Notes: a model not told the origin generated them from the letters alone. Positions 1 to 9,327 are shown, numbered from the stretch's first letter. The stretch: 36,869 nucleotides of DNA from Borrelia recurrentis A1 (GCF_000019705.1 NC_011258.1:1-36869), one strand, 5' to 3'. Made by a program: numbers and translations.

Positions 1-829
1 AATAACATTTTAAAGAACATAATTACTATATCTGCTTTAACAGCATTTATGTTTACTAGTTGTAATACCGATGGAACTTTGGCTATACCAACTAGTGGTC
101 ACAAAGATGGTGCAAGCGCTAAAACAAGCGGTGATGGTCCATCAAATAGTCCAAAACCTTTTGATATTGATAATGTTGGTAATGTTGATATTAATAATGA
201 TGTTAATTATGAGGCTAAACAACTAGCGGATATAATAACTGAACTTAAAGACAAAGTTGCAGCAGAAGCAAAGGTAAACGAAGGTCAAAAAGAGCCTGAT
301 GATACTCAATATGGTTTAAAAGACACTGTATTTAAATTAATAAAGGATGACAAGAATAAAACTTATGATGATGCTGAAAAGCAAGATACAAGATATAGAT
401 TTTATGGGTCTTTGAGCTGGAAAAAAGAAACAATTGAAGGCCTTGGAGAAGTGCTTACAGAAATAGGTAAAAATGCAACTTATAAAGATACTTGGCCTAA
501 AAATCTTGTAGGGGTAGGAGAAAAAGTACAGGGAGTAATGCAGGTTGCATTTAAAGAAATAGAAGACAAAAAAAGATAATCTTAATACTCTAAGCCTTGA
601 AAAAATAAATGAACTTAATGATAAAGTAAAAGAACTTGAAGAAGCAAGAACTACCTGGACAACATTTGTAGCTGATTTAATTAAAGATTATAAGGATGAT
701 AAAGATAGCATCAAAACTACTGTAAAAAATTTGGTAGATTACCTAACTCTAAAATACACTAATTCTCTTTCTGGGCTTATTAAAAGTAGTGAAAAGTTAG
801 GGGAAGATATTAAGCAAATATTAAAATAA
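1..829 (+). pseudogene. PFam54 (CspA/BBA64)-like lipoprotein, 5'-partial, frameshifted
   Basis: The reading frame is open from the first base of the window, so the true start lies upstream. The hydrophobic stretch ILKNIITISALTAFMFTSC is a lipoprotein signal with its lipobox cysteine at 61-63. The mature part carries QYGLKDTVFKLI and FYGSLSWKKETIEGLGEVL, the same motifs as in the next gene. The frame stops at 577-579 just after seven A residues (568-574). Dropping one A opens a frame to 829 whose product (DNLNTLSLEKINELNDKVKE through to GEDIKQILK) aligns with the C-terminal third of the gene at 1073-1924. It is therefore one gene split by a one-base slip. PFam54 proteins are surface lipoproteins of Borrelia; some bind complement factors or plasmin(ogen). 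Whether the slip is a true mutation, phase variation or a sequence error cannot be told here. Confidence 0.8.
568..574 (+). repeat. Seven-A homopolymer at the frameshift point
   Basis: The run of seven A residues lies inside the first lipoprotein gene. Six A residues would restore the full-length frame. It is the obvious slip site. Confidence 0.7.
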
Positions 830-876
830 GTACAATAATATAAATAAATATATTAAATATTAAATTTTCAAATTAC

Positions 877-908
877 GGAAGAGAGGCAGAGCTTCTCTTC
901 CATTTTAT
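877..908 (+). terminator. Rho-independent terminator of the first lipoprotein gene
   Basis: A perfect 8-bp stem, GGAAGAGA with TCTCTTCC, closes a 9-nt loop and is followed by a T-rich tail. It lies about 50 bases after the frameshift-corrected stop at 829, which supports 829 as the real gene end. Confidence 0.8.
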
Positions 909-1072
909 TATGTACAACTTGTAAACATTTATACATATAAATGCTAAATAAATTTTTAAATTATTTTATAAATTATATTGGTTTTTAAATAATATGATAT
1001 ATATTATTATATAATAATAATTATTATAATTTATCTTTTATGATATAATAACTTTAAGGAAGGAGAATATTT

Positions 1073-1924
1073 ATGAGAAAAAATTTTTTTACAAACATTT
1101 TTATTTTATTTTTAATAACACTTATAATGGCTGGATGTAGACCTTTAAACAAAGAAGGCGGATATGGTGGTGCGGGTCAAAGGGATGGTGCATCAAAATC
1201 ACAAGAAATAGATCTTATTCCACAATTAATTGATGCCTATTCACAATTAATACAATCAGAAGAAGATGATGAGGTAAATGGAGATGTGCAAAAAAATTTA
1301 CAAAGTGATAAAGAGAAAACAGAACTTATAGCTTTAATAAAAGAAAAAGTCAAAACGGAAATAGAGGTGCTAACAAAATACAGCAACAAAATTGAAGATA
1401 ATGAACAGTATGGGATGAAATGGGGAGTATTTAAATTTTTAATAGAGGATAACAACAAACGAAATATTCAATCTGCTGAAAATACGCTTGCAAGAAAACA
1501 ACTTTATGCATCTTTAGAATGGAATGAAGATAGGCTTAGAAAATTTGGAACAATAATGAACGAGGTAGAAAAGTGTGATCGAGTCGTTGCAAAAACAATA
1601 TTAGAAACAGGAATGAATTTTGTTCAAGGAAAATTTGAAAATGCAATAATTAGTATTGATGATAAGAGTCAAGATTTAGATAATTTAATTCTTAAGGAAC
1701 TAAAGGATATTAAGAAAAATCTTGATCTAATTGATAGTTTTCGAAAACAATGGATCAGTTCTGTTGATAGCATTATTTCTGAATATGATTCTAATACTGG
1801 TGACATACAAAAAGATAGCCAAGCATTAGTAAATCGTGTAAATACTGAATACAAAGAAATATTTGAAAATAAAATTGATGAAATTAAAAAGGCAGTCGAT
1901 GATATTCAAACTATATTAAAATAA
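1073..1924 (+). CDS. PFam54 (CspA/BBA64)-family surface lipoprotein
   Basis: A 283-residue protein. The signal peptide ends LIMAGC, giving lipidation near residue 22. After a Gly-rich tether (GGYGGAGQRDG) the rest is predicted helical. Two regions match what I recall of B. burgdorferi CspA (CRASP-1, BBA68): LYASLEWNEDRLRKFGTIM, equivalent to the YSSLEYDENKIKKL helix, and WISSVDSIISEYDSNTG, equivalent to WIKVVDNIIGEYDKNTG. Members of the family sit on the outer surface, and some bind factor H or plasminogen; the ligand here is unknown. The start has AAGGAGAA seven bases upstream and a TATAAT-like -10 at 1044-1049 with a poor -35. The broken gene at 1-829 is a paralogue in the same orientation, and a terminator follows at 1959. 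Confidence 0.8.
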   Translation: MRKNFFTNIFILFLITLIMAGCRPLNKEGGYGGAGQRDGASKSQEIDLIPQLIDAYSQLIQSEEDDEVNGDVQKNLQSDKEKTELIALIKEKVKTEIEVLTKYSNKIEDNEQYGMKWGVFKFLIEDNNKRNIQSAENTLARKQLYASLEWNEDRLRKFGTIMNEVEKCDRVVAKTILETGMNFVQGKFENAIISIDDKSQDLDNLILKELKDIKKNLDLIDSFRKQWISSVDSIISEYDSNTGDIQKDSQALVNRVNTEYKEIFENKIDEIKKAVDDIQTILK

Positions 1925-1958
1925 TTAAAATAAAACTTTACAAATAACTCAAATCTTA

Positions 1959-1995
1959 TAGAGAGGAAATAACTTTTTTCTCTCTATTTTTATTG
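1959..1995 (+). terminator. Rho-independent terminator after the PFam54 gene
   Basis: A TAGAGAG / CTCTCTA stem is extended by an internal AAA/TTT pairing and followed by ATTTTTATT. It starts 35 bases after the stop codon at 1924. Confidence 0.7.
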
Positions 1996-2216
1996 CAATT
2001 AAACATAAAATTACAAAATGACAAAGCATATTTTATTGTTCACCCAAACAATATATTATTTTATATAAATTTTGTTTTTTTATACTTTTTACTGTACAAA
2101 TAATAATTAATCTTATATAATACATATTACATTGTAATACTTATTATATATTATATTATGCATATAATTTAACAAGTTTTAAAATTTGTGCTTCGTCCAT
2201 TCAAAACAAACAACTT

Positions 2217-2303
2217 AACCATCAGCTGAGCATTTTTAGGCTGATGGGTGGCTTGACCTTTTTATGACAATATGTGGGAATTAGTTTCCTTGAATATTGT
2301 CAT
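2217..2303 (-). terminator. Two tandem hairpins between convergent lipoprotein genes
   Basis: Hairpin one pairs ATGACAATAT (2264-2273) with ATATTGTCAT (2294-2303), with a further GGGAA/TTTCC pairing inside. Hairpin two pairs CCATCAGC (2219-2226) with GCTGATGG (2240-2247). Read on the minus strand they follow the stop of the 2333-3325 gene. They lie between convergent genes and probably end leftward transcription, though they could also stop read-through from the left. The T-tracts are poor. Confidence 0.6.
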
Positions 2304-2332
2304 ATGCTATTACTCATCATATAATAAAATTA

Positions 2333-3325
2333 TTATATTATAATATTTTTATCAAAGGGCATAAAACCTAAATTATATTTTAACTCCCAAATTCCATCAG
2401 CAGCTTCATACATAGCTTTATATGCAGAATAAACCTCTTTTCCCGGTTCAACTATCTTTTTAATCTCATCAACCATCTTAACTTCGTCAAAATGTTTTTC
2501 GGCCAACAATATTTGATCCTTAAACTTTAAAATAACATCTTTTCTTTTATTCATTATATCATTTAATTGATCATATATTTTATTAATCTCTTCTGCAGAT
2601 TTAAAATGAGCTAAGTTTTTGTCGTGTAAACATTTATATAAAAGATTATTAGTAAAAAATGTCATATCAAATAATTTATTAAGTAAACTTAGAAGTAGGC
2701 CTGTATATTTTTTGGTTTTAGGTTGTTTTATTTTAGTTGTTGATTTTACCATCATTTGTTCATGATAATGCTTATATGTTGCTTTTGGTATTTCTTCATC
2801 ATCTTCATAATAAGTAATATTTGCTTCATTATTATATCTTGGTGGGTACCAATAAATACTAGACAGTTTCTCAAGCACTTTTTTTAAGCTATCAATAATA
2901 TGATCATCATTTTCTAATGAGGTATAAATATAGTTATACTCTTCTGTTTTTTCATAATCTGATAATGATTTTATAAGTGTTTCAATTTCCTCAGTATTTT
3001 TTATAGTCTGATTAGGGTTAATTTTACATTGTTCCTTGTATTGATTTATGCTTTTCTTTAATCTAATATAAGCTTTATCTTTGGAGTCTAATGCATTATA
3101 GTTTTGAACTGGTGGGTTTGGCTTTGGTATTTCTGTTTTAATTACAGGTAAAGCAGAGGATAGTATGACGACAGGGGGAGGGATTATTACCTTTTTTGCA
3201 GGAGTCACTATTTTTTTTGATGACAGATCTATTTTTTTATTTTCCTGGCCATCTACATAATCACCTGATTTACAAGATATTGTTATAATAACAAATAAAT
3301 ATAAATTAATTTTAACTTCTCTCAT
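2333..3325 (-). CDS. Surface lipoprotein, possibly PFam54-like
   Basis: A 330-residue protein with signal peptide MREVKINLYLFVIITISC (Cys 18), followed by a proline-rich tether near residues 38-75 (VIIPPPVVILSSALPVI, PKPNPPVQ). The rest is charged and helical. The segment YIYTSLENDDHIIDSLKKVL resembles the Y-x-S-L helix of the PFam54 genes at the left end, but the C-terminal half (SAEEINKIYDQLNDIMNKRK and onward) is not something I recognise. The start is supported by AAGGAG seven bases upstream. Lipidation and likely surface exposure are inferred from the signal; no specific function can be given. It is the only - strand lipoprotein gene of this row without a visible lesion. Confidence 0.7.
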   Translation of the reverse strand: MREVKINLYLFVIITISCKSGDYVDGQENKKIDLSSKKIVTPAKKVIIPPPVVILSSALPVIKTEIPKPNPPVQNYNALDSKDKAYIRLKKSINQYKEQCKINPNQTIKNTEEIETLIKSLSDYEKTEEYNYIYTSLENDDHIIDSLKKVLEKLSSIYWYPPRYNNEANITYYEDDEEIPKATYKHYHEQMMVKSTTKIKQPKTKKYTGLLLSLLNKLFDMTFFTNNLLYKCLHDKNLAHFKSAEEINKIYDQLNDIMNKRKDVILKFKDQILLAEKHFDEVKMVDEIKKIVEPGKEVYSAYKAMYEAADGIWELKYNLGFMPFDKNIII

Positions 3326-3707
3326 ATATTCTCCTTTTTTATGCCTATATCATTACAACACATAAATATAATAAACTTATGTCATATTAATATTATTAAA
3401 ATATATCAAAATACCTATTCTAAACTTACCTCCATTTTTTCCTTCATTTAAAAAAGAATACAAAATTTAAATTATTTTGGTTTTATTATAATTTTACTTT
3501 TGTATTCAAAATTTCTAATAATAAATATTTAGTTTGCACGATTTACATTAGCATCATATAATATAATTATTAAAAATGCCAGTTGTATACGTTAATCATA
3601 TAAAATTGGCTAATAATTATATTATGATTTTTTTATTTTTATAATTTAATTGAAGATAGTAGTTATAAATACTTAATAAACAAAAAAAATTTACTCGTCA
3701 ATATATA
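3326..3707. other. Intergenic stretch without recognisable gene
   Basis: 382 bases of AT-rich DNA upstream of the 2333-3325 gene and downstream of the 3708-4226 pseudogene. I see no open frame of note and no clear promoter or hairpin. Confidence 0.6.
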
Positions 3708-4226
3708 TCAGAGAAATTTCTTTATGAATAGCTTAGTACCATCATCATTAAAATTTGTTATCATAATTCCAGAAGCCAATTTGGATTTATCTAGTAAAAC
3801 ATTATTATAGTTAGTGAGATTCACTTTGCGCTTTGCAAGTAAGTTGCGACCTTTATTCAAGTTCAAAATAAAGTTTTTGATATTTTTTACCAAATTATTG
3901 TAAAGATGATTTGCTTTATTGATTCGTACTATACGTAAATTTTTTGTATTTTCAGTTAAAAGGGAATGTAAATTTACATTTTTACTATATACCTCATATG
4001 TCACAAAATCTAATTTTTCGAAACTAAATGGTTTATTTGTTTCTGGTAGCATTAATTCTTCATACTGTGTTGATGGTGGAAAATAACCTTCTAACAAGTT
4101 TTGTGATTGATCTTTTGCTTAATTTGCATACTCTTTTTGTTTTGTTGGTTCAACCGATGTATCTAGAGAATATCCAATAAACAAATTTGAAATACCTACA
4201 ATAAAAAATAATATAAATATTTTCAT
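3708..4226 (-). pseudogene. Exported protein gene with in-frame TAA at codon 36
   Basis: ATG at 4226 has AAAGGAGA upstream on the minus strand and begins a hydrophobic export signal, MKIFILFFIVGISNLFIGYS, with no lipobox cysteine. After 35 codons a TAA (4119-4121) stops translation. The same frame then runs open for a further 136 codons (AKDQSQNLLEGYFPPSTQYE to LFIKKFL). The continuity of frame and the shared charged composition show one gene broken by a single nonsense codon. The family is not recognised. Re-initiation at TTG 4097 would give a protein without a signal. A neighbouring lipoprotein gene at 5148 has the same type of early TAA. Confidence 0.65.
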
Positions 4227-4446
4227 TATTAAATAATCTCCTTTTATATAACAAGTAGATAATGAATAAATGATTAACTTTATTATTTTAAATAAAAGCA
4301 ATTTATTAATGATTCTAATTATTATTGCTATAGTTAATATTATAATAAATTTATTTAAAATCTAAATAATAAATAATTAAGAGTTAGATCATTTTATGAT
4401 ATTTTTACAAAAGTCATTAAATATATGATTCATAAAAATAAAAGCC

Positions 4447-4465
4447 GAGCCACCACCTGATCCAG
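4447..4465. repeat. 19-bp inverted repeat, left arm
   Basis: GAGCCACCACCTGATCCAG is a perfect inverted copy of 4859-4877. It is followed by GCTC and eight T residues, so on the + strand this arm also looks like a short GAGC...GCTC terminator. It is GC-rich against an AT-rich background. Confidence 0.75.
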
Positions 4466-4858
4466 CTCTCCTTTTTTTTAAAAAAGTATTGACTGGTATT
4501 TATTTGTAAACCAAAGTTAGTAATACATTATAACATTTAATGCTTTATATTTATACAACATAAGACACAATACATTTTTATAACTATTACTATATGTGAA
4601 TCATTATCAATTGTTACAACCAAATACTATTTTGCTTAATATTATTGATTATTAAAATTTTAATAACATCCTTTTTATATAAATTTTCTTGTAATTATAC
4701 TTAAGTGTATACCATTATTTAAAAATAACAACAATATGAGTAAATGAATACTTTAATTTAAATAAATATTTGGTACTCATAATTAAAAACAATATATAAA
4801 ATATGTATAACAAAAAAAGCCAGCCTGCATCTTTAAATCAATATTTAAAATACGCAAA

Positions 4859-4877
4859 CTGGATCAGGTGGTGGCTC
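4859..4877. repeat. 19-bp inverted repeat, right arm
   Basis: CTGGATCAGGTGGTGGCTC is the exact reverse complement of 4447-4465. On the minus strand it continues to GCAGGCTGGCTTTTTTT (4806-4827), again terminator-like. The 393 bases between the arms hold no recognisable gene. Confidence 0.75.
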
Positions 4878-5147
4878 AACCTGTAATATTTATTATACTT
4901 AAATAATATAAAATTTGCAACTCAATATTAAACAATATTCAAGTAAAATTAAAATTAGATAATAAATATTATTAATATTAAAACTATTAATATTTAAACA
5001 ATAATAGAAAAGTATAATTTATATACCTATATTTGAACGTGCTAAAATTTTGACTTTATATCAATTTGCTAGCTTATATCTATAAATACCTCTCTTATAT
5101 AGAGATAATTTTGCAATATAGTTGTAATGCAATTATCAATTGAACTA

Positions 5148-5966
5148 TTAATTATCCATAAATAGTATTAAATCAACGATTCTATCCTCAATTTTATTAC
5201 TTAAATTCGTTATATCACTGAAGATAACGAAAAATGGATTTGTGTTGTCTGCCTCAGTATGTGCTAGGCCATGTGCTAACATATATAATGGATTCATTTT
5301 TTTTCTAATATCCTCTATAGTGTCAAGTTTTATTAATTCTGTTATTATATTTTCAAATAACTTTAAAAATTTATCCATTTCTAAGTACATATCATCTATG
5401 TAGTTCTTAATAGATACAATGCCCTCTATATCATTACTGTTCTTAATTGAAACTAAATTATCATTACTTAAAATTTTACCATTTTCATCTATAACTTCAT
5501 GTATTATGTTCGCAAATATTTTTAAACTCTTAAGTGTGCCTCCAACATAATGTGTTTCACCTCGTTCAGCAGGTATTAATAACAATTTTTCAAATATCAG
5601 TTTCAATTGTTTCATTATTTTAATATCAAATCTGAAACTAATATAAACCTTGTTTTCAAAATTCGTAATATCACAATATTGAGGCTGGCAATTTTGTTCA
5701 ATGAAAATTTGACGAAACAAACTAGTAAACTGCGCTTTATCAAATTTTTCAGATCTGTAATAATAAAATTCTTTGAGTTTATTAAGACTTGTTTGTAATT
5801 CCAGATAAGCTTCTTCTGGTGTTTTAAAACCTTCAGAAAATTCTGATTAATCTATTTGTTCATCTGTTATTTCATTTTGATTATCTTGTCTTTCTTTACA
5901 AGATAACATTAGTGATAAAATTAACAAATTAAATGCAAATATTACTTTAAACATTTTACTAATCAA
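5148..5966 (-). pseudogene. Lipoprotein gene with early in-frame TAA
   Basis: The product is a paralogue of 7263-8045. The signal MFKVIFAFNLLILSLMLSC (ATG at 5954) ends in a lipobox. The better-spaced start is TTG at 5966, five bases after AAAGGAG. A TAA at 5847-5849 interrupts the frame, which then stays open to 5148. After the stop, TPEEAYLELQTSLNKLK matches TPEEAYFELEIGVELLK of the paralogue, and VIDENGKILSNDNL matches VIDEQGKILNNNTL, so both sides of the stop belong to one gene. VYISFRFDIKIMKQLKLIF may be the PFam54-type helix. The function is unknown; it is probably an outer-surface lipoprotein family. Confidence 0.7.
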
Positions 5967-6190
5967 AACTACTCCTTTATGATTAAATCATCAAATATAT
6001 TTTTTAAAATACCAAAGATTATTATTTTCTTTGTAAAATTATTTAAAAATATATCAGTAAACTTCTATACATCTTTTCCATATGTAAAAATTAAGCAAAT
6101 TATTAACATTTTATTTGTTAAATCTTATATTATTTTTTACTTTAAAACAACTTGGGTATTATATAAATATCATCATAAAAGCAATTTGCT

Positions 6191-7024
6191 TTAAATATTC
6201 AGTTTATCTTGTAATCTCTTTAATGCATTGGCATCTAATTTAAGTTTACTTATATCTAGAGCATCAGCAATTGCAACTATCTCTTCATAAGATAATTTAC
6301 AACCTTTTAAGATATGATTTTTAAAACTTTTAGTGGCAATAGGGACAATTTTTTCTATAATCTCAAGTAATACTTTAGCATATTCACGCATTTCTTTAGA
6401 TGAATGCTCAGCAACTTCTTTTGATGCATTTAAGGCCGATCTTAATTTTATAAAATGAAAGAGATTATTTAAATCAATTTGCCAATACCATTCGGTATAT
6501 AAGCTTAAAGGCAAGACAATTCTGGATATTTCTTTTGAGATATTATGATTTATCATGTTTTGATATAACTTGTAAGAAGATTTTTGATTTTCCTTTAAAT
6601 TATTTAATATTTCCTCTCTAAATTCACATTCAGTTTTTTTATTGTCTTGATTATCTGTAACATTTTGTGTATTCATATTCTCTTCTAAAGGCACATAAAA
6701 CTCTTCTCTAATTAAACTATAAGAACTAGAAACTTCATTAATCCTTGCTGTTCTGTGTCGCATCCATTGTCTTGCAACAAATATTGGGGCTTTTATATAA
6801 AATGTAAAAACTACTTGTTCCAATGGACTTGTATGTTCATTTCTGATTAAATAATCAATAAGTTCTCTGTCTTCTCTCTTAATGCTCTCTCCTCTATATG
6901 AGATTCTTGCAGCTTGAATTATTCTCTCATCACTACCCATAAAATCAACAAGTTTTATAAAACCTTTATCTAATACTTTATGTTCTATGTTTAACAGATT
7001 TTCTTTTTCAATTTTAAAATTCAA
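6191..7024 (-). CDS. thyX: Flavin-dependent thymidylate synthase ThyX
   Basis: A 277-residue FAD enzyme that makes dTMP from dUMP using methylene-tetrahydrofolate and NAD(P)H. The ThyX signature RHR-x7-S is complete: RHRTARINEVSSSYS, with RHR at residues 89-91 and Ser 99. It is preceded by KAPIFVARQWM and followed by ISRIVLPLSLYTEWYWQ and NLFHFIKLR, all typical of the fold. An insertion of about 20 polar residues near 115-135 makes it longer than the Thermotoga enzyme. The first usable start is TTG at 7024 after a weak GGGG; the first ATG (residue 29) lies inside the conserved core, so TTG is accepted. It is the only metabolic gene in the window and is intact while the genes on both sides are damaged. 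Plasmid-borne thyX is known from relapsing-fever Borrelia. Confidence 0.95.
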   Translation of the reverse strand: MNFKIEKENLLNIEHKVLDKGFIKLVDFMGSDERIIQAARISYRGESIKREDRELIDYLIRNEHTSPLEQVVFTFYIKAPIFVARQWMRHRTARINEVSSSYSLIREEFYVPLEENMNTQNVTDNQDNKKTECEFREEILNNLKENQKSSYKLYQNMINHNISKEISRIVLPLSLYTEWYWQIDLNNLFHFIKLRSALNASKEVAEHSSKEMREYAKVLLEIIEKIVPIATKSFKNHILKGCKLSYEEIVAIADALDISKLKLDANALKRLQDKLNI

Positions 7025-7262
7025 AATACAACCCCATAAACTTACACATATTTACTGCATACAACTGAGATTATACAATATATACCATTATATAAATCAT
7101 TCCATATTTTTTAACAAAAAAATGTTTTGGGCAAATTTAATTTTTACTTTGTAATATCAATGAATTATTAATTATTTATCAATAGCATTAATTACTATCC
7201 TTTTCTCATTAAACAAATTGTTTTTAATATGAATAATATTAACAATGCCAAGAAATAATATG

Positions 7263-8045
7263 TTATTTCATTTGCTGCATTAAATTATTAACTTTATCTG
7301 AAATTTTATTAGGAAAGTCAGATAATGTTTTACTATCAAGACAAAGTTTAACATTATTACAATTTTTATCATTCAGCATCACATCTAACTTTATAAGTGG
7401 TTCTATTTTTTTTAAAAGTATTTCTTTAGTATCAGATTTTGATGCATCCTTTATTATTTCTTGAATTGTCAAAAATCTTTGTTCTCTTTGTAAAATCATA
7501 TTGTATAACATATCAGCAAGTTCATTAAGTCCCTCTAAATCTTTGCTAGATGCAAGTGCAGTTAAGGTATTATTATTTAAGATTTTGCCTTGTTCGTCTA
7601 TCACTTCAAATTCATAACTTGGCAAATGAGATAAACTTTCAATTAAAAGTACAAAATTCTTAACATCAGAATTAGATTTTGACATTAAAATATCTGCTAT
7701 TGTCTTTAAATTATTTAAAGTTTGAGTATCATATTTTAAGTTGTAATAAACACTATGTCTAAACTCTTCAGTATTCCTTTCTCCCAAGGCTATTTCAAAA
7801 ATGTCTTTAAAGCTATATTCGTCAAATACTTCTGGTTTGAAATTTAATGAATCTTTAAGTAGTTCTACGCCTATCTCCAATTCAAAATAAGCTTCTTCTG
7901 GAGTTATTGGTTTAGTTTCGGCTTTATTTGATTGATCTCTTGCTAAAATACTATCTGTGGCTTCTGAATTATTTCTTCCATTTTTACAATATAACATCAT
8001 CAATACACTAAGTGTACATATTAGCAAATAATATCTTCTTTTTAT
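7263..8045 (-). pseudogene. Lipoprotein, paralogue of 5148-5966; start codon apparently lost
   Basis: The mature part (about 245 residues) is intact and aligns with the broken gene at 5148-5966 through TPEEAYFELEIGV, VIDEQGKILNNNTL and LKKIEPLIKL. VYYNLKYDTQTLNNLKTI resembles the PFam54-type Y-x-S-L helix. The ribosome site AAAGGAG leads, at normal spacing, to ATA (8043-8045), which would open KRRYYLLICTLSVLMMLYC, a proper lipoprotein signal with a basic start. An original ATG at this place is likely. The first standard start is TTG at 8027, which gives a shorter signal without the basic residues. The gene may be weakly expressed from ATA or TTG, or dead. No specific function is known. Confidence 0.6.
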
Positions 8046-8250
8046 TAATTAACTCCTTTATGTTCTAGTGATAAAAAACAATTTTGGCATTTATGTTATA
8101 ATATATAGCATTTTTTATATAGAACATAATATATTAGATCTATAATAATATAATTTAATATTATTATCACCATTCATGAAGTATATTATTCATTTAACTT
8201 TGTTAAGGTTTGTAATTGGTACTAAGTGAAATAATTTTATAAATTTATTT

Positions 8251-8280
8251 TTGATATTTGGAATAAATGGTATATATTAT
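8251..8280 (+). promoter_or_regulatory. Probable promoter of the P35-like gene
   Basis: TTGATA at 8251-8256 and TATATT at 8273-8278 are 16 bases apart. This lies about 70 bases before the start at 8348, in the gap between divergent genes. Confidence 0.45.
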
Positions 8281-8347
8281 TGGATAATTATTTTATTCCG
8301 ATATTTAAACTTAGTAATTGAATAATTTCATAGTCAAGGAGGAAAAT

Positions 8348-9274
8348 ATGAAGAAAAATGTTTTATTATCAGCATTTATGTTGACACTGTTATTCTTGTT
8401 ATCATGTGATCTTGATGTTCTTAATAGTTTGTTAATTGAAGCAAGAGAAAAATTTTTAGATGAAAACAAAAATAATAAAGGTTTGCATTTGAAAGATGAA
8501 AATCAAAAAGATCAAGAAGATGTTATCATTGGTTTTGAGGGGCATAAATCAATGCAACAAGTTGTTCCAGGTGTAGGAGGACAACCTGTGGTATCTATGA
8601 AGCCTGTTAATTCTGAAATTTCAGTGTTGCGATGGTATCCTTATAATCAAGAGGAAAAGATAGAGATAAAGGAAGAAGATTTAATTCCAAGTACTGAGGA
8701 CGAAAAAAGAGCTCAAGCAGAAATTGAAAAGGTAAAAAGTGTTTTTAAGGATTTTAATTTTGATCAATTGATTGAGGAGGCACGTAAACTTAAGGATGAG
8801 TATGTACAATTGGAATCTAGTTTTTATGATACACTTTTAAAACTCCAAAGCAAAATAGGGAGTTATCGTCCTTTAAATAGGAATAGTAGGATAAAGAAAC
8901 AGGAACTAATTAGGATAAAGAAACAGGAATTAATGCAAGTTTACAATCAGTTGAATAATGAAAGAAATGATATTGATATGCTTATGATTAAAGTTGATAG
9001 TGGCTTTAATGATCGAAGCTCTGCAAGGTATTTTTTTGAGAAATCACAAAAGACTTTGAAAGAAGCTATTACTGAAAGATTAAAAAATGAACGTAGAAAT
9101 CGTTGGGCAAAAAAAGGAAACATTGATGTAATAGCTAGAAGGGCGAGAAGTGAAGCAGAAAGTTCTTTAAATCAATTAGAATCTGCTTCTTCTAAGATAG
9201 GTGAAGTAATGGAAAGAAAGGAAGAGATAGAAGAACTTATTGAAGGTGCAAAATCTGTTCTTGGAGGGTTTTAA
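8348..9274 (+). CDS. P35/P37 antigen-like lipoprotein
   Basis: A 308-residue protein. The start is ATG 8348, six bases after AAGGAGG; an in-frame TTG thirty bases earlier has no ribosome site. The signal MKKNVLLSAFMLTLLFLLSC is followed by DLDVLNSLL, an acidic tether and a helical, charge-rich domain. Segments such as EEDLIPSTEDEKRAQAEIEK, ESSFYDTLLKLQSKIG, RSSARYFFEKSQKTLKEAI and the tail EGAKSVLGGF fit my memory of the Borrelia P35/P37 antigen family on Lyme linear plasmids. Family placement is from memory, not a search. The role is unknown beyond immunogenic surface lipoprotein. A 24-bp tandem duplication makes RIKKQEL occur twice. A decayed second copy follows at 9383. Confidence 0.65.
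   Translation: MKKNVLLSAFMLTLLFLLSCDLDVLNSLLIEAREKFLDENKNNKGLHLKDENQKDQEDVIIGFEGHKSMQQVVPGVGGQPVVSMKPVNSEISVLRWYPYNQEEKIEIKEEDLIPSTEDEKRAQAEIEKVKSVFKDFNFDQLIEEARKLKDEYVQLESSFYDTLLKLQSKIGSYRPLNRNSRIKKQELIRIKKQELMQVYNQLNNERNDIDMLMIKVDSGFNDRSSARYFFEKSQKTLKEAITERLKNERRNRWAKKGNIDVIARRARSEAESSLNQLESASSKIGEVMERKEEIEELIEGAKSVLGGF
8888..8935 (+). repeat. 24-bp tandem duplication inside the P35-like gene
   Basis: Two copies of AGGATAAAGAAACAGGAA plus six bases, differing at 2 of 24 positions, encode RIKKQELI and RIKKQELM in frame. It is a small recent duplication in a helical segment. Confidence 0.8.
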
Positions 9275-9327
9275 AAGATAGAAAAATATGTAATAGTATA
9301 AATATTATTTTAACAATAGTATTTAAA

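Larger units (their letters stand above)
4227..5147. other. Gene-free stretch holding the 19-bp inverted repeat pair
   Basis: About 920 AT-rich bases between two broken - strand genes. The only clear structure is the pair of 19-bp inverted repeats, each next to a T-run in the outward-from-gene sense. No open frame is convincing. It may be the scar of a lost gene or rearrangement. Confidence 0.5.

Noticed and set aside
5607-5798. 63-codon + strand frame
   Set aside because: Opposite the 5148-5966 lipoprotein gene; no ribosome site.
5979-6194. 71-codon + strand frame with hydrophobic product
   Set aside because: AT-rich gap downstream of thyX; no ribosome site and Ile/Lys/Phe composition expected by chance.
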